From BOG-908 sp964244615 (GTDB lineage Bacteria > Pseudomonadota > Alphaproteobacteria > Acetobacterales > Acetobacteraceae), in contig CAXTJP010000015.1 of assembly GCA_964244615.1 (NCBI GenBank), positions 1 through 47,509 of the forward strand: a stretch of DNA of 47,509 bases, read 5' to 3'. Positions 1-8,315 of the stretch are shown here, piece by piece. The position numbers were made by a program, and so were the translations under genes. The notes beneath the pieces are model-generated. The model did not search any database. It saw nothing but the letters and a program-made list of their open reading frames with translations, and was not told the DNA's origin. The first letter of the stretch is position 1; each line of letters begins with the position of its first letter.

Positions 1-1081
1 CGATCAGCGCCACGGCCACCGAAAGCGAGGTCGCCTGGGCCACGAAGCCGAAGACGGGCGGGCCGGCCAACACGCCGGCGTAGCCGAGCGTGGCCGTCAC
101 GCCGACGGCGGCGGTCGCGTCGGCGCCGCCGCGCTCGCCGGCCAGCGCAAACAGGGCAGGCACCACGTTGGCCACACCCAAGCCGGCCAACGCGAAGCCG
201 GCCAGCACCAGAAGCGGCGAGGGGGCCAGCAGCACGGCGGCGATGCCCAGCGCGGCCGCGAAGGCGCCGATCAGGACATGCCCGTTGCCGACCCGTCCGC
301 GCACCCGGTCGCCGGCCAGGCGCATCGCCACCATGCAAAGCGAGAACGCGCTGTAGCCGAGCGCCGCCCGGGAGGCCGGCACGTGACGCACCGCCTGCAG
401 GTAGACGCCGCCCCAATCGGCCACCGCGCCCTCGATCGCGAAGGCGAGGCACAGGACGAAGCCGGTGAGCAGGAGAGTCCGGTCGCGCCATGGCCGCGGG
501 GCGAGCGGGCCGGGTATGGAGTCCTGAACCGGCCCTGCCAGCCTGCGGGAGGCGGCGAAGATGATGCAGCCCGACAGCGTGGCCAGGCCTGCCGCCTGTA
601 CCGGCGGCGACACCAGCGACAGCAGGGCCGCGCCGCCTGCCGAGCCGGCGCAGGCGCCCACGCTCCACATCGCGTGCACCGCGCCCAGCAGCTTGCGCCC
701 GGCACGCCGCTCCACCTGGACGGATTCGGCGTTCATCGCGACGTCCACCGTGCCGAAGCCGACGCCGAACAGCAGCAGGCAGGCGCACAGCACCGCCTGG
801 TCCGGCGCCAGCACCGCCAGGAAGAACGCGGCACAGGCGATGGCCGAGCCGGCGCGGATGACCGTGCCGCCGCCGAAGCGCGACGCGAGCCGCCCGGTGA
901 ACGGCATGGCTGCGACGGCACCCGTCGAAATGCAGAACAGGGCCATGCCGAGAGACGCGGGGCTGAGCCCGAGCCGCTCGCGCAACAGCGGCACCTGCGT
1001 GGCCCAGGCGCCGAGGAGAAGGCCATGGAACAGGAACACCGCCGAGATCGGCACCTGGGCGCCCAGGCCGGACGGCATCAT
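1..1081 (-). CDS. MFS permease, YbjJ-like (3' end outside window)
   Basis: This reading frame stays open from an ATG-ATG pair at 1081/1078 to the left edge, giving about 360 residues with no stop, so the C-terminus is missing. The translation is a chain of hydrophobic segments separated by short Arg-rich loops. It has the MFS loop 2-3 pattern GRLASRFGG near residue 65 and a conserved acidic segment (FGVGFGTVDVAMN) near residue 110 that is typical of the YbjJ-type major facilitator branch. It starts 65 nt after the stop of the molybdenum subunit gene on the same strand, so it is probably the last gene of that operon. It may move a substrate or product of the oxidoreductase, but the substrate cannot be read from sequence. 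The MFS call is firm; the subfamily is a judgement. Confidence 0.85.
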   Translation of the reverse strand, partial: MMPSGLGAQVPISAVFLFHGLLLGAWATQVPLLRERLGLSPASLGMALFCISTGAVAAMPFTGRLASRFGGGTVIRAGSAIACAAFFLAVLAPDQAVLCACLLLFGVGFGTVDVAMNAESVQVERRAGRKLLGAVHAMWSVGACAGSAGGAALLSLVSPPVQAAGLATLSGCIIFAASRRLAGPVQDSIPGPLAPRPWRDRTLLLTGFVLCLAFAIEGAVADWGGVYLQAVRHVPASRAALGYSAFSLCMVAMRLAGDRVRGRVGNGHVLIGAFAAALGIAAVLLAPSPLLVLAGFALAGLGVANVVPALFALAGERGGADATAAVGVTATLGYAGVLAGPPVFGFVAQATSLSVAVALI

Positions 1082-1146
1082 CGGCGGGGCGGCCAGCAAC
1101 CGGTTCGAGACGGTCGGGGCGGGTTCGGCCGGAGCGTGCGCCCCGC

Positions 1147-3357
1147 TCAGCCCAGCAGATCCTCGACCAAGATCGGCGTCTTGCGCACCCGCGTGCCGGT
1201 CGCGTGGTAGACCGCGTTGGCGATCGCAGAGGGCATGCCGACGATGCCGATCTCGCCCACGCCCTTGGTGCCGATCGGGTTGGCCGGGTCGGGCGTGTCG
1301 AGCATCTCCACGGTCACCTCGCCGATATCGGCGTTGGTGGAGAAATGATAGCCGGCCAGGTCGGTATTGGCGAAGCGGGCGCGCGGCCGGTCGATCTGGG
1401 TCTGCTCCAGCAGCGCGAAGCTCGCGCCCCAGATCATGCCGCCGATCAGGTTGCTGCGGGCGGTGCGCGGGTTGATGATCCGTCCGCAATCGAACACGCC
1501 GACCATGCGCGACACGCGCACGGTGCGCAGCAGCGGATCGACACGCACCTCGGCGAACTGCGCGCCGAACGAGTAGTTCGCGGCGCGGCCCAGGGGCGGT
1601 GCGAACGCCATGCCGCCGGCAAGGCCGGCGCGCATTTTCTCCTGGCTGACGCCGTCCGGGCACCAGTCGGCGGTCTCGTCGATCAGGCCGCTGGTGGTCT
1701 CGGCGAGCACATCGGTCGCGGGCCGCGCGCGGCCGTCGGGTGCCACCACCTGCCCGTCGACCAGCGTGCCGCCGCCGGCCGCGCGCAGCAGCGTGTCGCG
1801 CACCGCGAGCGCCGCCATGTGCACCGCCGAGCCGGCCGAGCTGGTGGTGATCGAGCCGCCGGCCATCGGGCCGGAGGGCAGGTCGGTGTCGCCCAGCTGC
1901 ACGCGGACCAGGCGGTCCGGGACGCCCAGCACGTCGGCGGCGATCTGGCCCATAATCGTGTAGGCGCCGGTGCCGAGATCGTGCGCCGACACCGAGACCG
2001 TGCAGGTGCCGTCGGCCGCGAACCGGATGCGCGCGCGGGACGGGGCGGAGGCGGAGGGGTAGCAGGCGGTCGCGCAGCCCCAGCCGATCAGCGTTCCGTC
2101 ATCGGCGACCATGGAGCCCGGCTCTGCGGTGCGACGGTCCCAGCCGAAGAGGCCCACACCGCGCCGGTAGCACTCCACCAGCGAGCGACTGCTCCAGGGC
2201 AGCTTGCCCACCGGCTCGCAGGCCGGCTCGTTCTTCAGGCGCAGCCCGACCGGGTCCATGCCGAGAGCCTCGGCCAGCTCGTCGATCGCGCACTCGAAGC
2301 CGAAGAAGCCCGGCGCCTCGGCCGGGGCGCGCTGGAAACCCGGCGTGTTGACGTCCGTCGCGACCGTCGCCTCGCTGGTCCGTATGTTGGCGCACGCGTA
2401 GAGACGCCCGGTCACCTCGGTCACCGGAAACGCCACGTGGTCGATCGCGGCGCTCTGGCCGACCTGGTCGTGCATGACCGCGGTCAACGTGCCGTCGCGC
2501 TCGGCGGCCAGGCGCACGCGGCTGCGCGTGGCCGGGCGGAACGAGCCCACGGTGAACATCGCCTCGCGCGGCACCACGAGCTTGACCGGGCGCCCGAGCC
2601 GGCGCGCCGCCATCGCGACCAGCACCGTGTGCGGCAGGATCGTCGCCTTGCCGCCGAAGCCGCCGCCGATATAGGGGCTTTCGACGTGCACGTCCTCCAT
2701 GGGGATGTCGAAGATGCTGGCGAGCCCGGCCTGCGTGCCGACGACCCATTGGCTCGGCACGTGCACGAGCAGCTTGCCGTCGCGCCACTCGGCCGAGGTG
2801 GCGTAGAGCTCGATCGGGTTGTGGTGCTGTGCGGGCGTCAAATAGGTGGCGTCGACGGTGACGGGCGCGCTGGCGTAGGCGGCCATGGCATCGCCGACGT
2901 CCAGCGCCTTGCCCTCGACCGGCTGCTCGGTTCGGCCGGGATCGTCCATCGCGGCGGAGGCCGGCTCGGTCGCCGTGTCGACCGCGACGTGACGCGAGGC
3001 CTCCTCGGCGGCCTCCTGCGTGTCGGCCACGATCAGCGCCAGGATCTGGCCGGCATAGTGCACCGCGTCGGAGGTGAGCGGCATGAAAGAGGACTGCATG
3101 TGCCCGCCCTTCATGGTGAAAGTCTCGCGGCCGATGCTCTCGTTGAGGCTGCGATGGGTCAGCACGAGTTGGACCCCCGGAACCGCCTCGGCGGCGCTGG
3201 TGTCGATACGGGTGATGCGGCCGCGCGCGACCTTGGACAGCGTCAGCGCCGCGTAGGCCGTGCCGGCGTGCGGGAAATCCGCCGCGTACTGGGCGACGCC
3301 GCCGGCCTTGGCCGCGGCATCCCGCCGAACGACCGGCAGCCCGATGCTTCCGTCCAT
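1147..3357 (-). CDS. paoC: PaoC-type molybdopterin-binding aldehyde oxidoreductase subunit
   Basis: This 736-residue protein is the large catalytic subunit of a xanthine-oxidase-family enzyme that binds molybdenum cytosine dinucleotide and hydroxylates aldehydes or N-heterocycles. The N-terminal aldehyde-oxidase hammerhead domain covers roughly residues 15-130, followed by the two Mo-binding domains. Family landmarks are GGGFGGKA, QRAPAEAPGFFGFE and, near the C-terminus, GVGEIG, which places the catalytic base at Glu702. The frame is open further upstream, but the ATG at 3357 was chosen because it lies 4 nt after the stop of the FAD subunit gene and has an AAGGA ribosome site about 10 nt upstream. 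It forms a three-subunit operon with the next two genes. Because subunit B is PaoB-like, a PaoABC-type aldehyde oxidoreductase is preferred over a true xanthine dehydrogenase. The actual substrate is unknown. Confidence 0.9.
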   Translation of the reverse strand: MDGSIGLPVVRRDAAAKAGGVAQYAADFPHAGTAYAALTLSKVARGRITRIDTSAAEAVPGVQLVLTHRSLNESIGRETFTMKGGHMQSSFMPLTSDAVHYAGQILALIVADTQEAAEEASRHVAVDTATEPASAAMDDPGRTEQPVEGKALDVGDAMAAYASAPVTVDATYLTPAQHHNPIELYATSAEWRDGKLLVHVPSQWVVGTQAGLASIFDIPMEDVHVESPYIGGGFGGKATILPHTVLVAMAARRLGRPVKLVVPREAMFTVGSFRPATRSRVRLAAERDGTLTAVMHDQVGQSAAIDHVAFPVTEVTGRLYACANIRTSEATVATDVNTPGFQRAPAEAPGFFGFECAIDELAEALGMDPVGLRLKNEPACEPVGKLPWSSRSLVECYRRGVGLFGWDRRTAEPGSMVADDGTLIGWGCATACYPSASAPSRARIRFAADGTCTVSVSAHDLGTGAYTIMGQIAADVLGVPDRLVRVQLGDTDLPSGPMAGGSITTSSAGSAVHMAALAVRDTLLRAAGGGTLVDGQVVAPDGRARPATDVLAETTSGLIDETADWCPDGVSQEKMRAGLAGGMAFAPPLGRAANYSFGAQFAEVRVDPLLRTVRVSRMVGVFDCGRIINPRTARSNLIGGMIWGASFALLEQTQIDRPRARFANTDLAGYHFSTNADIGEVTVEMLDTPDPANPIGTKGVGEIGIVGMPSAIANAVYHATGTRVRKTPILVEDLLG

Positions 3358-3361
3358 GCTC

Positions 3362-4345
3362 TCAGTTCCTTCGGCTGGCCGTGAGGGCGGCGCGGGCGAC
3401 GGTTCGCCGGCCGAGTTCCACCTTGAACGCGTTGTGACGGCCCGGTCGTGCACCGGCAAAGGCCGCTTCGCCGGCGAGCAAGCCCACCGCCTCGGTGAGC
3501 GGACGGCCGGTCAGCACCGCCTCGGCTTCGTGCGAACGCCAGGGCCGGCTGGCCACCCCGCCGAGCGACACGCGCGCCGCGGTCACGCGGTCGCCGTCCA
3601 TCTCCAGCGCGACCGCGGCCGATACCAGCGCGTAGGCGTAGCTCTGCCGGTCGCGCACCTTTACGTAGGTCGATCGCCGTCCCGCCGGCGTCGCCTGAAC
3701 GGTGATCGCTGTCACGATCTCGCCCTGCTCCAGCACGGTCTCGCGCGCCGGGTCCTCCCCATAGGGCGTATGGAACGCCCCGAACGGCACGATGCGGGTG
3801 CCGGCGGCGGAGCGGATCTCGACCGCCGTGTCGAACGCCGCGAGGGCCGCACCCCAATCGCCGGGGTAATTGGCGAGGCAGCGGTCGGACACGCCGAACA
3901 GTGCCATCTCGCGATCCTCGCCGTCCAGCGCCGAGCAGCCGGAGCCGGGCACGCGCTTGTTGCAGTCCGAGACGCCGTTGCGGAAATAGGGGCAGCGCGT
4001 GCGCTGCAGGATGTTGCCGCCCAGCGTCGCCACGTTGCGGATCTGCGGCGAGGCGGCCAGTTGCAGGCTCTCGACCAAGGCCGGGTAGTCGCGCTGCAGT
4101 GTCGCGTCCTCGGCCACGTCTGCCATGCGCGCCAGGGCGCCAAAGCGCAGGACCGGGCCGGCGGTCTCGATGGCGGCGAGTTCGGGCAGGTGACCGATAT
4201 CGATCACGCGAAGCGGCGCCGCGAGGTCGCCGCGCATCAGGTCCACCATCGTGGTGCCGCCGGCCATGACGGCGCTGCCGGGGTGCGACGCTTCGTGCAG
4301 CGCCTGGTGCAGGGTCTCGGCGCGGACGTAGGTGAATGGCTGCAT
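3362..4345 (-). CDS. paoB: PaoB-type FAD and 4Fe-4S subunit of aldehyde oxidoreductase
   Basis: This 327-residue FAD subunit passes electrons from the iron-sulfur subunit to the final acceptor. The FAD-binding signatures AGGTTMVDLM (28-37) and LGGNILQRTRC (108-118) are present. What separates it from ordinary xanthine dehydrogenase FAD subunits is four cysteines at 118, 128, 137 and 156 in the pattern RCPYFR/DCNKR/GSGCSA/DRC, the arrangement that carries an extra 4Fe-4S cluster in E. coli PaoB and 4-hydroxybenzoyl-CoA reductase HcrB. The start at 4345 sits 2 nt after the stop of the 2Fe-2S gene, so translation is probably coupled; the longer open frame has no support. Domain assignment is direct; cluster binding is inferred from the cysteine spacing. 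Confidence 0.9.
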   Translation of the reverse strand: MQPFTYVRAETLHQALHEASHPGSAVMAGGTTMVDLMRGDLAAPLRVIDIGHLPELAAIETAGPVLRFGALARMADVAEDATLQRDYPALVESLQLAASPQIRNVATLGGNILQRTRCPYFRNGVSDCNKRVPGSGCSALDGEDREMALFGVSDRCLANYPGDWGAALAAFDTAVEIRSAAGTRIVPFGAFHTPYGEDPARETVLEQGEIVTAITVQATPAGRRSTYVKVRDRQSYAYALVSAAVALEMDGDRVTAARVSLGGVASRPWRSHEAEAVLTGRPLTEAVGLLAGEAAFAGARPGRHNAFKVELGRRTVARAALTASRRN

Positions 4346-4347
4346 CC

Positions 4348-4836
4348 TCAGGCGGCCAGGCCGGAGGTGCTGCAGGCGATATCGCGTATGGCGGCCACGA
4401 TGTTCGGATAGGCGGCGCAGCGGCACAGATTGCCGCTCATGTACTCGCGTATCTCGTCATCCGTGCGCGCGTGCCCCTCCTCGATGCAGGCGATGGCGGA
4501 CATGATCTGCCCCGGCGTGCAGTATCCGCATTGCAGCGCGTCGTGCGCCACGAACGCCGCCTGCATCGGGTGCGGGGTGCCGTCCCGGCTGGCCAGGCCC
4601 TCGATGGTGGTGATGGCATGCCCGTCGGCCGCGACCGCCAGGGTCAGGCAGGCCAGCCGCCGGCTGCCGTCCACGTGCACCGTGCAGGCGCCGCAGGTGC
4701 CGTGGTTGCACCCGACCTTCGTGCCGGTCAGGCCGAGATGCTCGCGCAGGGCATCCAGCAGCGTCGTCCGCGGGTCCAGTCGCAAGGCGTGGCGATGCCC
4801 GTTCACCTGCAACGACACCGCGTATGTCTCGACCAT
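4348..4836 (-). CDS. paoA: PaoA-type 2Fe-2S subunit of aldehyde oxidoreductase
   Basis: This 162-residue two-cluster ferredoxin-like subunit relays electrons from the molybdenum site to FAD. The plant-type 2Fe-2S cluster ligands are Cys43, 48, 51 and 63 (GCNHGTCGACTV). The second cluster uses Cys103, 106, 138 and 140 (CGYCTPGQ and NLCRC). The ATG at 4836 has a GGGAG site 8-9 nt upstream; a GTG one codon earlier is possible. It is the first gene of the operon. There is no twin-arginine leader: the protein begins directly with the ferredoxin strand (MVETYAVSLQVNG). E. coli PaoA is exported, so this enzyme is predicted to be cytoplasmic. No PaoD/XdhC-like cofactor chaperone gene is visible in the window. 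Confidence 0.92.
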   Translation of the reverse strand: MVETYAVSLQVNGHRHALRLDPRTTLLDALREHLGLTGTKVGCNHGTCGACTVHVDGSRRLACLTLAVAADGHAITTIEGLASRDGTPHPMQAAFVAHDALQCGYCTPGQIMSAIACIEEGHARTDDEIREYMSGNLCRCAAYPNIVAAIRDIACSTSGLAA

Positions 4837-4899
4837 CACTCATTCTCCCGACCGGTCAGTCTGTCGCCAACCGACTGCAACGTGACATCATGCCGGGAG

Positions 4900-5928
4900 A
4901 TGCCAACCCAACCTCGCGCCAGCCAGAGCGCGCCGTCATCCGGACCGCGCGACACCGACCGCCTGATCGGCCACGAGGCTGCCGAAGCCGCGCTGCTCGA
5001 CGCGCTGCGCGGCGGGCGGCTGCACCACGCGTGGCTGATCACCGGGGCCGAGGGGGTCGGCAAGGCGACGCTCGCCTACCGCTTTGCCCGGCGCTTGCTG
5101 GGCGGCGGCACGGCCACGCTGGACATGGCCCGGTCAGACCCGGTGTTCCGGCGGGTGGCCGCCAACACGCATGCCGACCTTCTGACCATCGAGCGCGAGT
5201 GGGACGACAAGAAGAAGCGGCTGAAGAAACAGGTCTCTGCCGAGAGCGTGCGCGAGATCCCGCCTTTCCTGCATTTGACGCCCGCCGAGGGCGGCTGGCG
5301 CGTGGTCATCCTCGACGGCGCCGAGGACGTGAACCCGCAATCGGCCAACGCCTTGCTGAAGGTGCTGGAGGAGCCACCCCCCCGTGCAGTGTTGATGCTG
5401 GTCTGCTCGGCGCCCGGCCGGCTGCTGCCGACCATCTGCAGCCGCTGCCGCCACCTCGCTCTGGCGCCGCTGGACGACGCGGCCATGGCGCTGGCGCTGC
5501 GGACCAGTTTGCCGGAGATGGAGGAGGCCGACCGCGCGACGCTGGCGACGCTGGCCCGGGGCTCGCCGGGCCGGGCGCTGGCTCTGGCGGAGGGCGGTCT
5601 GCAGCTCGCGGCGCTCGCGAACGAGGCGTTGCAGGCGGGGCCCGACATGTCGCTCCTGCGCGCCTACGAGATGGCGGATGCCTTGCGCGAGCAGGCGGAG
5701 TTCGAAACCTTCATGGGCCTGCTGCAGAACGGCATTGCCGCCGCCGTCACCGCCAGCGTCCGCGGCACGGCCGATGCCGGCCAGCGCAGGCTGATCGCCG
5801 CAGGATCAACGCTTTTCTGGGCGGAGACGGCCGAGGCGATCGCCCGGCTTGCCCAGGAGACGGAACGGTCGAACATGGATCGGCGGCAGGCGACGGTGAT
5901 GGGTTTGGCGCTGCTGCGGCGTGCATGA
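4900..5928 (+). CDS. holB: DNA polymerase III delta' subunit
   Basis: This 342-residue AAA+ clamp-loader subunit helps load the sliding clamp during chromosome replication. It has the P-loop GAEGVGKAT (49-57), the nested segment NPQSANALLKVLEEPP that follows the Walker B region, and the SRC motif (ICSRCRH) that supplies the arginine finger acting on the neighbouring clamp-loader subunit. The four-cysteine zinc module of E. coli HolB is absent and the region is replaced by a short linker, as is usual in alphaproteobacteria. The start is uncertain: the ATG at 4900 follows GGGAG almost without spacing, and an in-frame GTG at 4882 is also possible. The gene is divergent from the oxidoreductase operon. 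In many relatives tmk precedes holB; it does not here. metG follows after 75 nt. Confidence 0.93.
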   Translation: MPTQPRASQSAPSSGPRDTDRLIGHEAAEAALLDALRGGRLHHAWLITGAEGVGKATLAYRFARRLLGGGTATLDMARSDPVFRRVAANTHADLLTIEREWDDKKKRLKKQVSAESVREIPPFLHLTPAEGGWRVVILDGAEDVNPQSANALLKVLEEPPPRAVLMLVCSAPGRLLPTICSRCRHLALAPLDDAAMALALRTSLPEMEEADRATLATLARGSPGRALALAEGGLQLAALANEALQAGPDMSLLRAYEMADALREQAEFETFMGLLQNGIAAAVTASVRGTADAGQRRLIAAGSTLFWAETAEAIARLAQETERSNMDRRQATVMGLALLRRA

Positions 5929-6003
5929 TACAGCCCGCGCGTGGTGCGAGGCACGGTTCCGCGTGATGCCGCCAGTGCCGTCCAGCTTCGCCGTCAGGAC
6001 ATC

Positions 6004-7533
6004 ATGACGTTCTACCTCACTACGCCGATCTTCTACGTGAACGGCTCGCCGCATATCGGCCACGCCTACACCGCCATTGCCGCCGACGTGATCGCCCGGT
6101 TCAAGCGCCTCGACGGGATCGACACGTATTTCCTGTCCGGGACGGACGAACACGGCCAGAAGGTGGAAAAGGCGGCGCGCGACGCGGGGCTCGACCCTCA
6201 GGCATTCTCGGACCGCGTGTCAGCCGAGTTCCGCACGATGCTGGAAAGCCTGAACATCTCGAACGACGACTTCATCCGCACGACCGAGCCGCGCCATCAT
6301 CGGGGTGCGACCGCGCTGTGGCGCAAATTGGCCGCGAACGGCGACATCTATCTCGGCCATTACGAGGGCTGGTACGCGGTCAGGGACGAGGATTTCTACG
6401 CCGAAGCCGATTTGACCACGCTAGCGGACGGCTCGCGCGTGGCGCCGACCGGTGCGCCGGTCGAGTGGGTGAGGGAGCCCAACTACCTGTTCCGCCTCTC
6501 GGCGTTTGAGGATCGGCTGCTTGCCCATTACGAGGCAAACCCGGACTTCGTGGGTCCTGCGTCCAAGCGCAACGAGATGCTCAGCTTCATACGCGGCGGC
6601 CTCAACGACCTGTCGGTCAGCCGGTCCAGCTTCCGCTGGGGCATCCCGGTGCCCGGCGACCCCGCCCATGTCATGTACGTTTGGCTGGACGCCCTGGCCA
6701 ACTACATCACCGCGCTCGGCTACCCCGACGAGAGCGGGCCGCTGTGGCGGTTCTGGCCGGCGGACCTGCATCTGGTCGGCAAGGACATACAGCGCTTCCA
6801 CGCGATCTACTGGCCGGCTTTCCTGATGGCGGCCGGCCTGCCGGTGCCTCGGCGCATCTTCGCCCATGGATGGTGGACCATCGAGGGGGCCAAGATGAGC
6901 AAGTCGGTCGGCAACGTGGTCGATCCGCTGGCTCTGGTCGGCACCTATGGCCTGGACGCGGTGCGTTTCTTCCTGCTGCGCGAGGTGCCGTTCGGCAATG
7001 ACGGCGATTTTTCCGCCCGTGCCCTGGTCGGGCGGATGAACGTTGAACTCGCCAACGATCTCGGCAACCTGGCCCAGCGATCGCTTTCGCTGGTCGCGAA
7101 GAACTGCGCCGCTTGTCTGCCGGCTGCCGGACCGCGAACGCGGGAGGACGACGCGTTGATCGGCGCGGCCGCCTCGTTGCCGATGCGGCTTCGGCCGTTG
7201 ATCGACCGCCAGGCCCTTCACGAGGCTCTGGAGGAGGTCTGGCGCGTCATCCGGGCAGCGAACGCCTATATCGACCACCAGGCGCCCTGGTCGCTTCGCA
7301 AGACCGACCCGGTCCGCATGGGTCATGTGCTTCGCGTTCTCGCCGATGTGCTGCGGGCGACGGCGACCGTGCTTCTGCCCTTCATGCCCGACAGCATGGC
7401 GCGCCTGCTGGATCAGCTTGGGATCGCGGCGTCCGCGCGCGACTTCGCGTCTTTGGAACACTCGACGCCCGACCTGATCACACTGCCACCGCCTCAGGGG
7501 ATATTCCCACGTTGGGTTGAGAGCCAGGTGTAA
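6004..7533 (+). CDS. metG: Methionine--tRNA ligase
   Basis: This 509-residue class I aminoacyl-tRNA synthetase charges tRNA-Met in the cytoplasm. The ATP-binding motifs are intact: HIGH at 17-20 and KMSKS at 297-301. The connective-peptide region (about 115-165) has no cysteines, so this is the short, zinc-free MetRS form, and there is no C-terminal tRNA-binding (Trbp111-like) domain. The ATG at 6004 was chosen because the product begins at the canonical MTFYLTTPIFYVNGSPHIGH; the frame is open 21 codons upstream but that part looks random. It lies between holB and a TatD-family gene on the same strand, a gene order common in alphaproteobacteria. Identification is secure. Confidence 0.97.
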   Translation: MTFYLTTPIFYVNGSPHIGHAYTAIAADVIARFKRLDGIDTYFLSGTDEHGQKVEKAARDAGLDPQAFSDRVSAEFRTMLESLNISNDDFIRTTEPRHHRGATALWRKLAANGDIYLGHYEGWYAVRDEDFYAEADLTTLADGSRVAPTGAPVEWVREPNYLFRLSAFEDRLLAHYEANPDFVGPASKRNEMLSFIRGGLNDLSVSRSSFRWGIPVPGDPAHVMYVWLDALANYITALGYPDESGPLWRFWPADLHLVGKDIQRFHAIYWPAFLMAAGLPVPRRIFAHGWWTIEGAKMSKSVGNVVDPLALVGTYGLDAVRFFLLREVPFGNDGDFSARALVGRMNVELANDLGNLAQRSLSLVAKNCAACLPAAGPRTREDDALIGAAASLPMRLRPLIDRQALHEALEEVWRVIRAANAYIDHQAPWSLRKTDPVRMGHVLRVLADVLRATATVLLPFMPDSMARLLDQLGIAASARDFASLEHSTPDLITLPPPQGIFPRWVESQV

Positions 7534-7537
7534 TGCT

Positions 7538-8314
7538 TTGATACTCATCGATTCTCACTGTCACCTTGACACTTACTCGGCTGAGGAACGGCCCCAAATC
7601 ATGGCCCGCGCCCAGGCGGCCGGGGTCGTGGGTCTGGTGACGATAGGAACGCGGTTGTCCCGAGCTTCCGAGCAACTCGCCCTGATCGACGGGCAGGACG
7701 GCCTGTGGTGTACGATCGGCACCCATCCGCATTATGCCGCAGACGAGGAGTTACCGCAGGAACAGGTGCTTGCAGCACTCGCCTCGCAGGTTGGGGTGAT
7801 TGGCCTTGGCGAGGCAGGGTTGGATTATTGTCACGGGAACGCGCCACGTGACCGACAAGCGGAGACGTTCCGCAGGCAGATACGGGCGGCCCGCCTGGCC
7901 GGAATCCCGATCTGCATCCATACCCGCGATGCCGACGAGGATACGCTGACAATCTTGCAAGAAGAGCAGGATCAGGGCGGTCGGTTCGAGTTCCTGCTGC
8001 ACTGCTTCAGCTCAGGGCGTAGGTTGGCAGAGGAAGCAGTCGCGATCGGTGGTTACGTCAGCTTCTCGGGCATCCTGACCTTTCCGAAATCCAGCGAATT
8101 GAGAGAGATCGCTGCGAGTCTTCCAGCGGACCGGCTGTTGGTGGAGACCGACTCGCCTTATTTGGCGCCGGTGCCATTCAGGGGCAAGCGGAACGAGCCC
8201 GCCTTCGTGACGCGAACCGCAAGCGTCCTGGCGGGTCTACGCGGCCTGACGGACGATGTCCTGGCGGAACTGACCACCGGCAACTTCCACCGCCTGTTTC
8301 GCAAGGCCGTGTAA
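7538..8314 (+). CDS. TatD-family metal-dependent hydrolase/DNase
   Basis: This 258-residue TIM-barrel metallohydrolase resembles YcfH/TatD; family members are 3'-5' exonucleases or deoxyribonucleases acting on damaged DNA. Metal ligands are visible as the HCH pair at residues 7 and 9 (LIDSHCHLD), Glu in GLGEAGLDY, His in ICIHTRDA, His in LLHCFSS and Asp in VETDSPYL. The start is taken as TTG at 7538, 4 nt after the metG stop, with AGGTG seven nt upstream. A longer frame from a TTG at 7517 would overlap metG and adds residues that do not fit the family. Third-position base use is visibly less GC-rich than in metG, with more T- and A-ending codons. Family call firm, exact substrate not known. 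Confidence 0.93.
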   Translation: MILIDSHCHLDTYSAEERPQIMARAQAAGVVGLVTIGTRLSRASEQLALIDGQDGLWCTIGTHPHYAADEELPQEQVLAALASQVGVIGLGEAGLDYCHGNAPRDRQAETFRRQIRAARLAGIPICIHTRDADEDTLTILQEEQDQGGRFEFLLHCFSSGRRLAEEAVAIGGYVSFSGILTFPKSSELREIAASLPADRLLVETDSPYLAPVPFRGKRNEPAFVTRTASVLAGLRGLTDDVLAELTTGNFHRLFRKAV

Positions 8315-8315
8315 T

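Noticed and set aside
1204..3384. 726-codon plus-strand open frame
   Set aside because: Antisense to the molybdenum subunit. The product is Gly/Arg/His-rich with no recognisable domain, the usual GC-driven shadow.
4336..4899. N-terminal extension of holB
   Set aside because: The extra residues are antisense to the 2Fe-2S subunit gene and do not resemble HolB.
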